A DNA stretch of 64,000 bases from Plastoroseomonas hellenica (GCF_018129085.1 NZ_JAAGBB010000026.1:1-64000), one strand, 5' to 3'; positions 19,088 to 29,597 are shown, numbered from the stretch's first letter. Numbers and translations are program-made. Notes: generated from the letters alone by a model not told the origin.

Positions 19088-19969
19088 TCACAGCACCTCC
19101 GCCACCACCCCGCGGATCACCCGCGCCACCCCTTCCAGCACCGTCATGCGCGGAAAGGAGGCGCGGGCGACGATGGCGACCTCCCGCCGCGCCCCGCCGG
19201 CCAGCGGCCGCAGCACGACGTCCAGCCCCTTCACCGCACCGGCCGCCAGGCCCGGGATCAAGGTCGTGCCATAGCCGGCGGCGACCATGTGGATCAGCGT
19301 CTGCAGCCCCGCCGCGCGGAACGCCTCCGCATTCGGCCCGGTACGGCCGCAGGCGGCGATGGTCTGCCCGCGCATGCAGTGCCCGTCGGCCAGCACCAGC
19401 AGGTCATTGCCGAGCGCCTCTTCCCGCACCCGGTCCTCGCGCGCCAGCGGATGGCCCACCGGCAAGGCCGCCAGGAAAGGCTCCACGAAGAGCGGGATGG
19501 TCGCGAAATTCCCCACCGGCGCCTCGGTCGCGATCAGCGCCGCGTCGATCTGGCGCTGCCGCAGCCGCTCCAGCAGCCCTTCGGTCACGTCCTCCCAGGG
19601 GTCGATGGTCAGGACTGGGAAGGCCTCCCGCAGCGGCGCGAAGGCCAGCGGCATCAGATAGGGCCCGAGCGTCGGGATCACGCCGAGCCGGAGCGGGCCG
19701 GAGAAGGGGTCGCGCGCCGCCTGCGCGATCGCCATCATCCCATCCGCCGCCTCCAGCGCGCGCCGGGCTTCGGCCAGGACCGCTTGGCCCACCTCGGTCG
19801 GCTGCACCCACTTCTTGGTGCGCTCGAACAGCACGACGCCGAGCGTCTCCTCGAGCTTCTTCACCTGGGTCGAGAGCGTCGGCTGGCTGATGTGGCAGGC
19901 CTCTGCGGCGCGGCCGAAATGCCGGTGCTCCGCGACTGCGAGAATGTACTGCAGGTCGCGCAGATTCAT
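19088..19969 (-). CDS. oxyR: OxyR-type LysR regulator (peroxide sensor)
   Basis: The 293-residue protein has the LysR winged HTH at residues 1-60 (MNLRDLQYILAVAEHRHFGR, then ISQPTLSTQVKKLEE) and a ligand-domain segment LADGHCMRGQTIAACGRTGP. The two cysteines are nine positions apart, exactly as the redox pair Cys199/Cys208 of E. coli OxyR, and the following LQTLIHMVAAGYGTTLIP also matches. It is therefore expected to form a disulfide on peroxide exposure and activate targets. It is divergent from katG across a 358-nt region, the classical arrangement. Confidence in OxyR rather than another LysR protein is high. Confidence 0.92.
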   Translation of the reverse strand: MNLRDLQYILAVAEHRHFGRAAEACHISQPTLSTQVKKLEETLGVVLFERTKKWVQPTEVGQAVLAEARRALEAADGMMAIAQAARDPFSGPLRLGVIPTLGPYLMPLAFAPLREAFPVLTIDPWEDVTEGLLERLRQRQIDAALIATEAPVGNFATIPLFVEPFLAALPVGHPLAREDRVREEALGNDLLVLADGHCMRGQTIAACGRTGPNAEAFRAAGLQTLIHMVAAGYGTTLIPGLAAGAVKGLDVVLRPLAGGARREVAIVARASFPRMTVLEGVARVIRGVVAEVL

Positions 19970-22535
<2,566 letters not shown>

Positions 22536-22550
22536 TCGCGGTGGTTCGTC

Positions 22551-22571
22551 GGGGAGGGCGCTGCCCTCCCC
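22551..22571. terminator. Hairpin between converging katG and cyclase genes
   Basis: GGGGAGGGC-gct-GCCCTCCCC is a perfect 9-bp stem with a 3-nt loop, 15 nt after katG and 7 nt before the end of the converging gene. No T tract follows on either strand, so a bidirectional, factor-assisted terminator is the likely role. A very similar hairpin occurs after moeA. Confidence 0.6.
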
Positions 22572-22577
22572 GCGTCC

Positions 22578-23546
22578 CTACCGGAACGCCATCGCGTTCG
22601 CCGGGCTGCCGACGCCGCCGCGCAGGTTGAGCGGCGCCGCGGCCAGGAAGGCGGTGACCCGGCCGGTCTCCGCGCTGTGCTCGGCGAGGGCTTCCAGGTC
22701 GAAGAATTCACCGAGGCAGAAGCCCATGCGGCCGATGCCCCAGTGCAGGCTCGGCCGCAGCGGGGTGATCGGGAAGGCTTCCACGGTCGGGTTGTCGGCG
22801 GCGATCGCGGCGATGCCCTGATCCCAGAGCCATTGCCAGGTCGTGGCGCTGCCGTCGACGCCGCTGTAGTCGCGCCCGCGGATCAGCGCGTCGCGCGCCT
22901 CCGCATCCGCGGCGGCGCGAAAGGCGGCGAGCCAGCCGGTCCTGACCAGCAGGATGTCGCCCGTGCGCGGCGTCACGCCGCCTTCCGCGAGGCAGGCGGC
23001 GAGGTCCGCGGCGCTGGCGCGCAGGCTGCCGAGCGCCTGCCAGGCGCGGCCCCGCTTCGCGAAGAAACGCGGCAGGTCGGCCAGGATCGCGCGGCCGGCG
23101 ATGCCATGCGCCAGCGCCTTGTCGATACCGTTGCGACTGGCCGCGCCGTGCACGACGGAGGACAGCGGCGCGTTGTTGTAGAAGCCGTGGATCGGGTCAG
23201 CGTAGTGGTTCAACCCATCCCACTGGCTGCTCGCCTGCAGCCAGAACCCGTCGAGCCGATCGTCGCGGGTCATCTTGTCGGGCCCGTCATCGGCCACCAG
23301 CACCGGCGTCGGCGCCGCCCGCCTGCGATGCGAGCCGGCCAGTGTCGCGCCGAAGGGCTCGTCGAGCGGCAGGTTCAGGCTGAAGCGCCGGCCTTCGCGG
23401 ATCTCGGCGGCGCCGGCCGCGACGGTCGCATCGGTGATGCGGTTGAGGGTGCCGATCTGGTCGTCGGGCCCCCAGGCGCCCCAGGCGAGGGGAAGCCCGG
23501 TGCCGTCATCGGGGCGGGGAAGCTGGTCATAGGTCGGTGCGCGCAT
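22578..23546 (-). CDS. Cyclase-family (kynurenine formamidase-like) metal hydrolase
   Basis: The 322 residues belong to the cyclase/KynB-like superfamily, which hydrolyses amides or esters with a bound metal. Seen in the sequence are the family opening WGPDDQIGTLNRI, the metal site SSQWDGLNHYADPIHGFYNN (family consensus HxGTHxDxPxH, here Asp-Gly-x-x-His-x-Asp), and the C-terminal NPTVEAFPI and LHWGIGRMGFCLGEFFDLEAL. The substrate is not evident. Homologues often sit near carboxylate-binding proteins in soil bacteria. It stands alone between converging katG and a small gene. Confidence 0.8.
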   Translation of the reverse strand: MRAPTYDQLPRPDDGTGLPLAWGAWGPDDQIGTLNRITDATVAAGAAEIREGRRFSLNLPLDEPFGATLAGSHRRRAAPTPVLVADDGPDKMTRDDRLDGFWLQASSQWDGLNHYADPIHGFYNNAPLSSVVHGAASRNGIDKALAHGIAGRAILADLPRFFAKRGRAWQALGSLRASAADLAACLAEGGVTPRTGDILLVRTGWLAAFRAAADAEARDALIRGRDYSGVDGSATTWQWLWDQGIAAIAADNPTVEAFPITPLRPSLHWGIGRMGFCLGEFFDLEALAEHSAETGRVTAFLAAAPLNLRGGVGSPANAMAFR

Positions 23547-23612
23547 GCGGCGGAGCCTAGCCTGGAATGCGCTGCGCGCCAGCCCGCCGCCGCGCCATTC
23601 ACAGACGGGCTC

Positions 23613-23879
23613 TCAGGCGTGCGCGCGGCGCACCCGGCTTCGCGGCGCCATGGACGGCAGCGGCATCGTCGCCTCCAGCTTGGCGCGGCGGATGCTGCCT
23701 TCCAGCTCCCGTGCCATGGCCTCGATGCCGGCCAGCATCGCGGCCACGTCGATCGCGACTGGCGCCGGCACCGGCATGTCGATGCTCACCAGGTCATGCG
23801 CGAGCCGGGCCAATATCGCGATGCGCGCCGCCGCCTCGTCGAGCGGCGCCTCGGCCATGCCTGTCACGGTCTTTGCCAT
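23613..23879 (-). CDS. Hypothetical 88-residue protein
   Basis: The product is Ala-rich and probably helical (MAKTVTGMAEAPLDEAAARI, then ARLAHDLVSIDMP and AAMLAGIEAMARELEGSI), with a basic tail SRVRRAHA. There is no signal peptide or membrane segment. A strong ggagggagga sequence 4 nt before the ATG supports translation. A palindrome GATAG-N7-CTATC lies about 100 nt upstream. No family is recognised. Confidence 0.55.
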   Translation of the reverse strand: MAKTVTGMAEAPLDEAAARIAILARLAHDLVSIDMPVPAPVAIDVAAMLAGIEAMARELEGSIRRAKLEATMPLPSMAPRSRVRRAHA

Positions 23880-23979
23880 CAGATCCTCCCTCCGGCCCGG
23901 GCTTGCCGCCCGATGCTGTTCCCGCGCCCAGCATTCCGCATGGGCCGGTCAAAGGGAAATAGGTTGTCTCTGTCGGCGC

Positions 23980-23996
23980 GATAGGCGGCCGCTATC
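23980..23996. promoter_or_regulatory. Palindrome GATAG-gcggccg-CTATC
   Basis: A 17-bp palindrome with 5-bp arms and a self-complementary CGGCCG centre lies about 100 nt upstream of the 88-residue gene. The ATAG-N7-CTAT spacing is that of an OxyR half-site, but the internal T and A positions of that consensus are not met. A dimeric regulator site is the simplest reading. Confidence 0.3.
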
Positions 23997-24079
23997 GGAA
24001 CGCGGTGTCGGCGCTGTCACCGGGCCTGGCCGGACGTGCTCCCCCACGCAGCGGCAGCAGCTTCCACGCCAGGATCAGG

Positions 24080-24108
24080 GGGGCGCGGCCTGCCCCAGGC
24101 CGCGCCCC
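24080..24108 (-). terminator. 12-bp-stem hairpin after a Bug gene
   Basis: GGGGCGCGGCCT and AGGCCGCGCCCC pair perfectly around a 5-nt loop, 12 nt beyond the stop of the minus-strand Bug gene. No T tract is visible. It most likely ends transcription of that gene or protects the 3' end of its mRNA. Confidence 0.6.
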
Positions 24109-24119
24109 TGGTCGATCGT

Positions 24120-25082
24120 TCAGATCTCGATCTGCGCTTCCCGCACCAGACGGCCCATCAGCGCCCGCTGCTCGCGGACATAGGCCGCGAAGCTCGCGGG
24201 GTCGCTGCCGACCGGGATGGCGCCGAGCGTCTCCAGCCGCGCCTTCACCGTGGCATCGGCCAGCGCGAATTTCAGCGCATCGTAATAGGCCGAGACCAGC
24301 GGCGCCGGCAGCCCGGCCGGCGCGTAGAAGCCGTTCCACTCGTTCAGCTCGTAGCCCGGGAAGCCCTGCTCCGCGATGGTCGGCACGTCCGGCAGCGGCG
24401 GGATGCGGGTCAGGGTGGTGACGCCGAGCGCCCGCACTTGCCCATCCCGCACAAGCTGCAGGCCGGAGGAGACCGTCGCGAAGACGAAGGCGGTGGTGCC
24501 GGCGATCAGGTCCGGCAGCGCTGCGGTGCCGCCGCGATAGGGCACATGGGTGATGTCGAGCCCGGCGCGGTTCAGGAACAGCGCGGAGGCGAGGTGGGAC
24601 GCCGTGGCATTGCCCGAGGAACCGAAGGAGAGCGTGCCCGGCCGCGTCTTCGCCCAGGCGACGAATTCCGGGAGCGTGCGCGCCGGCGTGCTGTTCGGCA
24701 CCACTAGGATCTGCGGCAGCACCACCACCTGGCTGATCGGCGTGAAGGCCGTCGCGTAGTCGAAGGGCAGGTTGCGGATCACGAAGGGGTTCACGGTATG
24801 CGCCAGCGCATCGACCATCACCGTGTAGCCATCGGGCGCGCTGCGGGCGACCTCGGCGGCGCCGAGCGAGCCGCCGGCCCCGGCGCGGTTCTCGACCACC
24901 ATGGTCTGGCCGAGCTTCTGGGCCATCGGCCCGGCCAGTAGCCGTGCCGTGGTGTCGATGCCGCCGCCCGGCGAATAGGGGGCGATGAAGCGGATCGGGC
25001 GCGTGAAGCCCTGGGCGCGGGCGACGGCCGGCGCGGCGAGTGCGGCGCCGAGCAGGGCGCGGCGGGTGGTGGCAATGGTCAT
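24120..25082 (-). CDS. Bug-family (TctC-like) periplasmic substrate-binding protein
   Basis: A third orphan Bug protein, 320 residues. It starts MTIATTRRALLGAALAAPAV with a signal peptide ending ARAQG (a longer in-frame start is non-homologous). The core has RPIRFIAPYSPGGGIDTTAR, TMVVENRAGAGGSLGAAEVA, ITHVPYRGGTAALPDL and PTIAEQGFPGYELNEWNGFY. It closely parallels the minus-strand Bug protein at about 16-17 kb, including DYATAF-type and NPFVIRNLPFDYATAF segments, so the two look like paralogues. It is divergent from an MFS gene. Confidence 0.9.
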   Translation of the reverse strand: MTIATTRRALLGAALAAPAVARAQGFTRPIRFIAPYSPGGGIDTTARLLAGPMAQKLGQTMVVENRAGAGGSLGAAEVARSAPDGYTVMVDALAHTVNPFVIRNLPFDYATAFTPISQVVVLPQILVVPNSTPARTLPEFVAWAKTRPGTLSFGSSGNATASHLASALFLNRAGLDITHVPYRGGTAALPDLIAGTTAFVFATVSSGLQLVRDGQVRALGVTTLTRIPPLPDVPTIAEQGFPGYELNEWNGFYAPAGLPAPLVSAYYDALKFALADATVKARLETLGAIPVGSDPASFAAYVREQRALMGRLVREAQIEI

Positions 25083-25240
25083 GTCGGGGGTCCTCCGTCG
25101 GCGCCTGTCTAGCAGATCAACCGTGTACGAATAGCAACCGGGCGTGACCGCCTGCCGCACGGCGGAACGCTTCGGCCGGGGCCGCAACATCGCCTGGCCC
25201 GATGGCGCCAAACCCGCCGCGACAGCGGAGCCAGAGCGTC

Positions 25241-26506
25241 ATGTCGGATATCTCTATCGCGCAAACGCCCAGCCGGGCAGGATTCTTCGGCTGGCGCGTC
25301 ACCGGCGCGGCCTTCACCATCGCGGTCTTCGCCTGGGGCATCGGCTTCTACGGGCCGCCGGTCTTCCTGCAGACCCTGCACGGCACCCATGGCTGGCCGG
25401 TGGCGCTGGTCTCGGCCGCGATCACCACGCATTTTTTGCTCGGCGCCGCGGTGGTGGCCAATCTGGCAGCTTTGCATCGCCGCTTCGGCATCGTCGCGGT
25501 CACCCGCGCCGGCGGGCTGCTGACCGCCCTCGGCCTGCTCGGCTGGGCATTCGCGCGCGAACCCTGGCAGCTCTTCGCCGCGACGCTGCTCAGCGGCGCC
25601 GGCTGGGCGATGACCAGCGGCGCCGCGCTGAATGCGATGATCTCGCCCTGGTTCATCCGCCGCCGCCCCGCGGCGCTCGGCATGGCGTTCAACGGCGCCA
25701 GCATCGGCGGCGTGGTCTTCTCCCCGCTCTGGGTCGCGCTGATCGCGGGGGCGGGGTTCCCGCTGGCCGCGCTGATCGTCGCGGCGGCGGTTGCCGTCGT
25801 GCTCTGGGTCCTGGCCGGCCGCTACCTGGGCCGCCAACCGGCTGCCATGGGCCTGCTGCCCGATGGCGCGGAGGCGGGCGCGACGGCGCCCGCGCCCATC
25901 GCTGCGAAGCCGGCAGCGCCCCTGGCCAGCCCCTGGCGGGACCGCCGGTTCCTGACCCTGGCGGGGGCCGCGACCCTCGGCCTCTTCGCGCAAATCGGCC
26001 TGGTGGCGCAGCTCTTCTCCCTGCTGGTGCCGCTGCTCGGCGCCGGTGGCGCCGGCCTGACCATGGGGGCGGTCACCGCGCTCGCGGTCGGCGGCCGCAC
26101 GCTGCTCGGCCTGGTGCTGCGCCCGGGCGCCGACCGCCGTTCCGTCGCCGCCGCCAACGTCGCGCTGCAGGCCTGCGGATCCATCGTGCTGCTCGCGGCC
26201 GGCACCTCGGTGCCGCTGGTGCTGCTCGGCTGCGGGTTGTTCGGGCTCGGCCTCGGCAACGTCACCTCGCTGCCGCCGCTGATCGCCCAGGGCGAGTTCG
26301 CACCCGCCGATGTCCCGCGGGTCGTCGCTTTGGTTACCGCGATCAGCCAGGCCGGCTATGCCTTCGCCCCGGCCGCTTTCGGCCTGCTGCGGGATATCGG
26401 CGCGGAGGCAGCCGCCGTCCCTGCCGGTGCGCCGCTGCTCTTCGCGACGGCGGCGGTCATCCAGCTTCTATCCGCCGGCGCCCTGCTGCTCGGACGCCCG
26501 CGCTGA
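25241..26506 (+). CDS. MFS transporter
   Basis: The 421-residue product has about twelve hydrophobic segments in two halves, separated by a loop around residues 190-230 rich in Ala/Pro. Family features include the opening GFFGWRVTGAAFTIAVFAWG, typical of the oxalate/formate- or monocarboxylate-like MFS branch, and SGAGWAMTSGAALNAMISPW. The ATG 39 nt inside the longest reading frame is preferred because a ggag lies 11 nt upstream. It shares the intergenic region with a divergent Bug gene, so a link to the same substrate class is possible. The 3' end overlaps the converging gene by 39 nt. Confidence 0.85.
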   Translation: MSDISIAQTPSRAGFFGWRVTGAAFTIAVFAWGIGFYGPPVFLQTLHGTHGWPVALVSAAITTHFLLGAAVVANLAALHRRFGIVAVTRAGGLLTALGLLGWAFAREPWQLFAATLLSGAGWAMTSGAALNAMISPWFIRRRPAALGMAFNGASIGGVVFSPLWVALIAGAGFPLAALIVAAAVAVVLWVLAGRYLGRQPAAMGLLPDGAEAGATAPAPIAAKPAAPLASPWRDRRFLTLAGAATLGLFAQIGLVAQLFSLLVPLLGAGGAGLTMGAVTALAVGGRTLLGLVLRPGADRRSVAAANVALQACGSIVLLAAGTSVPLVLLGCGLFGLGLGNVTSLPPLIAQGEFAPADVPRVVALVTAISQAGYAFAPAAFGLLRDIGAEAAAVPAGAPLLFATAAVIQLLSAGALLLGRPR

Positions 26507-27037
26507 CGCCGCCACCGTGCTGCGCAGCGCGGCGAGCGCCGCGGCGTCCTGGCCGCGCTTCGGCACGATGATGCCGTAGACCTCGCCCAGCATGATGAAG
26601 AGATGCGCCTCCGTCTCCTCGGCCCCCACCACCGCCGGCCAGCGATAAGTGGCGCGCAGCAGCGGGCTGTCGATGGTGACGCCCTCCGGCCCGACCTCGA
26701 GTTGCTGCTTCCCGAGGAAGCTCTCGCGCGGGTTCCGCCCCAGCATGGTCCGCACCTGGGCGCGCAGGCGCCGGCGAAAGGCCAGGTGCGAGAACAGGAT
26801 CATCGCCACCGCCACCACCAGCCCGAAGCCCAGCTGCGCGGCGAGGTACCAGATCAGGTCCGGGCCGCCCTTGGGCGGCGGAAACAACAGGCCGATGGTC
26901 ATCACCACGATCGGAAAGAAGATCAGGATCGCGATCGCCTGCCGCCGCCGCTGGGCCCTGAGGCGCGGCTGGTAGGCGATGTGCAGGTTGAACGCCTCGA
27001 AATCCGCGGGCGTGACGTCGTATTCCAATCGAATCAT
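26468..27037 (-). CDS. YcxB-like membrane protein
   Basis: The 189-residue product begins MIRLEYDVTPADFEAFNLHI, then has two membrane segments (AIAILIFFPIVVMTIGLLF and YLAAQLGFGLVVAVAMILF) and a C-terminal soluble part with GKQQLEVGPEGVTIDSPLLR and RWPAVVGAEETEAHLFIMLG, a layout seen in YcxB-like C-terminal domain proteins. The role is unknown. The ATG at the start of the conserved N-terminus is preferred over one 45 nt upstream. It converges on and overlaps the MFS gene. Confidence 0.7.
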   Translation of the reverse strand: MIRLEYDVTPADFEAFNLHIAYQPRLRAQRRRQAIAILIFFPIVVMTIGLLFPPPKGGPDLIWYLAAQLGFGLVVAVAMILFSHLAFRRRLRAQVRTMLGRNPRESFLGKQQLEVGPEGVTIDSPLLRATYRWPAVVGAEETEAHLFIMLGEVYGIIVPKRGQDAAALAALRSTVAASARASEQQGAGG

Positions 27038-27170
27038 ATCGCCTGCATGCCATGGATGCAGGATGAGGGACCATCCGGGCATGGATCACATCGCCCGGAA
27101 GGCCCATTCTTCAGGCGATGGCCATGCCTCTCCGCCCCGCCCCCGCTCCGTCCGCCGGCAGGTTGCCCGC

Positions 27171-28496
27171 GTGACCCGGCGCGTCCGCTCCGAACCGGGC
27201 CTCTTCGAGGGGCAGGCGCCGCGGCCGCTCGCCGACCGGCTGCGCCCCGCCTCCCTGTCGGAGGTGATCGGCCAGGACCACCTCCTCGGCCCCGACGGGC
27301 CCATCACGCGCATGGTCCAGGCGCGAGCCATCACCTCGATGATCTTCTGGGGGCCGCCGGGGACCGGCAAGACCACCATCGCGCGCCTGCTGGCCCGCGA
27401 GACGGAGCTCGAGTTCGAAGCGGTCTCGGCGATCCAGGGCGGGGTCGCCGATCTGCGCAAGGTGTTCGACGCCGCGCGCGGGCGGCGTGTGGCCGGGCAG
27501 GGGACCTTGCTGTTCTGCGACGAGATCCACCGCTTCAACCGCGCCCAGCAGGATGCCTTCCTGCCCTACCTCGAAGACGGCACCATCACCCTGATCGGCG
27601 CGACCACCGAGAACCCGAGCTTCGAGCTGAACGGCGCCATCCTGTCGCGCACCCAGGTCTTCGTGCTGCATGCGCTGGACGAAGCCGCCCTCGCCACTTT
27701 GCTGGATCGGGCGGAGGCGCATCTCGGCCGCGCCCTGCCGCTCGATGCCGATGCGCGATCGGCGCTGCTCGGCATGGCCGGCGGCGATGGCCGCTACCTC
27801 CTGAACCTGGTGGAGCAGCTTCAGACCATCGATGCCCCGGAACCGCTCGATGTCGCGGCGATGGGCCGCGCCCTGACGCGGCGCCTGCCGAGCCATGACA
27901 AGGCCGGTGACGGCCACTACGACCTGCTCTCGGCCTTCCACAAATCGCTCCGCGGCTCCGATCCGCATGCCGCGCACTACTATGCGGCGCGGATGATGGT
28001 GGCAGGCGAAGCGCCGGAAGCCGTCTTCCGGCGGCTGGCCTGCGCCGCGAGCGAGGATGTCGGCATGGCCGATCCGCAGGCGATGGTGCAGGTCATCACC
28101 GCCTGGCAGGCCTTCGAGCGGATCGGCTGGCCGGAGGGAAGGCTGTTTCTCGCGCAGGCGATCAGCTACGTCGCGACGGCGCCGAAGAGCAACGCCTCCT
28201 ACATGGCCTTCGAAGCGGCGACCGGGCTGGCGCGGGAGACCAGCCATGTGCCGCCGCCGATGAACATCCTCAACGCGCCGACGCGGTTGATGAAGGAGCT
28301 CGGCTATCACGCCGGCTACCGCTACGACCATGACTACCCGGATGCCTATGCGGGGCAGGAATTCTTCCCGGAGGCGCTGCGCGGCGACCGGCAGCCGGAA
28401 CTCTACCAGCCGAATGAGCGCGGCTTCGAGCGCGAGATCAGGAAGCGCCTGGACTACTGGGCTGCGCAAAAAGCCAAGCGCGGCGGCACGTCATGA
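27171..28496 (+). CDS. rarA: Replication-associated recombination protein A (RarA/MgsA)
   Basis: RarA is a clamp-loader-like AAA+ ATPase that acts at stalled replication forks. The 441 residues from this GTG include the N-terminal ADRLRPASLSEVIGQDHLLG, Walker A FWGPPGTGKTTIARLL, Walker B LLFCDEIHRFNRAQQD, sensor 1 IGATTENPSFELNGAILSR, and the C-terminal DPHAAHYYAARMM and RLACAASEDVGMADP. GTG gives VTRRVRSEPGLFEGQAPRPL as the N-terminus; ATG codons further upstream are in frame but lie in the divergent promoter area. A 31-bp inverted repeat follows the stop. Confidence 0.95.
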   Translation: MTRRVRSEPGLFEGQAPRPLADRLRPASLSEVIGQDHLLGPDGPITRMVQARAITSMIFWGPPGTGKTTIARLLARETELEFEAVSAIQGGVADLRKVFDAARGRRVAGQGTLLFCDEIHRFNRAQQDAFLPYLEDGTITLIGATTENPSFELNGAILSRTQVFVLHALDEAALATLLDRAEAHLGRALPLDADARSALLGMAGGDGRYLLNLVEQLQTIDAPEPLDVAAMGRALTRRLPSHDKAGDGHYDLLSAFHKSLRGSDPHAAHYYAARMMVAGEAPEAVFRRLACAASEDVGMADPQAMVQVITAWQAFERIGWPEGRLFLAQAISYVATAPKSNASYMAFEAATGLARETSHVPPPMNILNAPTRLMKELGYHAGYRYDHDYPDAYAGQEFFPEALRGDRQPELYQPNERGFEREIRKRLDYWAAQKAKRGGTS

Positions 28497-28511
28497 CGTG
28501 GCGGAGCGGCG

Positions 28512-28593
28512 GTGTAGGCTGGTGTAGGGTTTTGCATTTAGACCGTCCGCGCGCGTGTACGCTCTAAATAGAAAACCCTACACCAGCCTACAC
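28512..28593. repeat. 31-bp near-perfect inverted repeat between rarA and crcB
   Basis: The left arm (28512-28542) and right arm (28563-28593) are complementary over 31 bp except for two adjacent positions (TTTTGCAT against TTTTCTAT), with a 20-nt GC-rich loop. Each arm also repeats GTGTAGG internally. The A/T-rich part sits in the loop-proximal half, unlike a usual GC-rich terminator. It lies 16 nt after rarA and 46 nt before the crcB start and could be a terminator for rarA, a regulatory RNA structure for crcB, or a miniature mobile element. Confidence 0.85.
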
Positions 28594-28638
28594 CCGGCCG
28601 CCGCGCGCCGGAGGAGCCCTCGCCCTGCCCCCGCTTAC

Positions 28639-29004
28639 ATGCCCGTGAGCCTCACCTCCGTCCTCTGGGTCGCCGCCGGTGGCGCCCTCGGCTCCGTCGC
28701 GCGCTACCTGGTCTCCGCCTGGGCGGTGCTGCAATTCGGCCTCGCCTTCCCCTGGGGGACGCTGGCGGTGAACGTCATCGGCAGTGCCGCGATCGGCGTG
28801 CTGGGCGGCATCGGCCTCTCGGGCGACCTGCGGCTCTTCCTGATCACCGGCGTGCTGGGCGGCTTCACCACCTTCTCCGCCTTCTCGCTGGAGACGGGGG
28901 TGCTCTGGCAGCGCTCCCCCTGGCTTTCGGTTACCTATGTCGCGGCCTCACTGACGCTGGGGCTCGCCGCCTTCGCACTCTGCTACTGGCTGGCGCGGCG
29001 CTGA
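28639..29004 (+). CDS. crcB: Fluoride efflux channel CrcB/Fluc
   Basis: CrcB is a dual-topology fluoride channel that lowers cytoplasmic fluoride. The 121 residues contain the family marks GGALGSVARYLVSAW, PWGTLAVNVIGSAAIG and the pore segment GVLGGFTTFSAFSLETG, plus four hydrophobic helices. The ATG giving MPVSLTSVLWVAAG was chosen; an upstream in-frame start lies inside the inverted repeat. No fluoride riboswitch was recognised ahead of it. A 10-bp hairpin follows the stop. Confidence 0.93.
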   Translation: MPVSLTSVLWVAAGGALGSVARYLVSAWAVLQFGLAFPWGTLAVNVIGSAAIGVLGGIGLSGDLRLFLITGVLGGFTTFSAFSLETGVLWQRSPWLSVTYVAASLTLGLAAFALCYWLARR

Positions 29005-29015
29005 CACGCACCTAA

Positions 29016-29039
29016 CGGACCGGTCGTTTGACCGGTCCG
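29016..29039 (+). terminator. Hairpin downstream of crcB
   Basis: CGGACCGGTC-gttt-GACCGGTCCG is a perfect 10-bp stem with a 4-nt loop, 11 nt after the crcB stop. No T tract follows. It directly abuts a chain of three further short hairpins that belong to a dispersed repeat. Confidence 0.6.
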
Positions 29040-29040
29040 A

Positions 29041-29117
29041 GGCCGCGAATGCGGCCCGCCGCTAATGCGGCGAAGCCAAGGGCGGCGGATGCCGCCCGCC
29101 CGGCGTCTGAGGGGCAA
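29041..29117. repeat. Chained short-hairpin repeat, copy 1
   Basis: Three short perfect stems follow one another: GGCCGC-gaat-GCGGCC (29041-29056), CGCCGC-taat-GCGGCG (29057-29072) and GGGCGGC-ggat-GCCGCCC (29080-29097). A conserved GGCGTCTGAGGG block follows, ending 6 nt before the stop of the minus-strand VOC gene. The last hairpin and the block recur near 47.04 kb with a different stem sequence but the same GGAT loop. Confidence 0.65.
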
Positions 29118-29123
29118 TGTTTA

Positions 29124-29597
29124 TCACCCTTCCATCATCATCTTGTCCCAGCGCGCCTGCATCTCGGCGGGGCTCACATCCTCCCGCCGGCTCGCCAGGT
29201 GCCAGGCATGCCCGGCCGGGTCGATGATCGTCCCGCTGCGGTCGCCATAGAACTGGTCGGTCGCCGGCCGCTCCACCCTGGCACCAGCCGCGACGGCACG
29301 GGCGATCGCCGCATCCACATCCTCGACATAGAGGTGCAGCCGCGTGGCCCTGCCGCCCTCGCCCGGCGGCACCGCGCCATAGTCCGGGTAAGGGTCGGAG
29401 AGCATCAGCAGCGTGCCGCCGAGCCGCAACTCGGCATGGCCGACCTTCCCGGAGGGCTCGGTCAGCCGGAACTCCTCCGCCGCGCCGAAGGCCGCGACAT
29501 AGAAGGCGATCGCGGCCGCCGCATCCGCCACCACGATCGAAACCGTGAGCGCCGGCCGCCCTTCCGGCACCGGGTTGATCCTGCTGGGCATGGCCAT
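29124..29597 (-). CDS. VOC-family (glyoxalase/bleomycin resistance-like) protein
   Basis: The 157-residue product has the two-module vicinal-oxygen-chelate layout: ALTVSIVVADAAAAIAFYVA and FGAAEEFRLTEPSGKVGHAE in the first half, then LHLYVEDVDAAIARAVAAGA and DRSGTIIDPAGHAWHLAS in the second. The pattern resembles the PhnB-like or SRPBCC-linked glyoxalase group that shows DPFGHxWxL near the end. A ggaggag lies 4 nt before the chosen ATG. The reaction is unknown. A dispersed hairpin repeat sits right behind its stop. Confidence 0.8.
   Translation of the reverse strand: MAMPSRINPVPEGRPALTVSIVVADAAAAIAFYVAAFGAAEEFRLTEPSGKVGHAELRLGGTLLMLSDPYPDYGAVPPGEGGRATRLHLYVEDVDAAIARAVAAGARVERPATDQFYGDRSGTIIDPAGHAWHLASRREDVSPAEMQARWDKMMMEG

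Noticed and set aside
28595-28640. Fluoride riboswitch ahead of crcB
   Set aside because: The conserved crcB-motif sequence was looked for between rarA and crcB and not found; the large inverted repeat does not resemble it.
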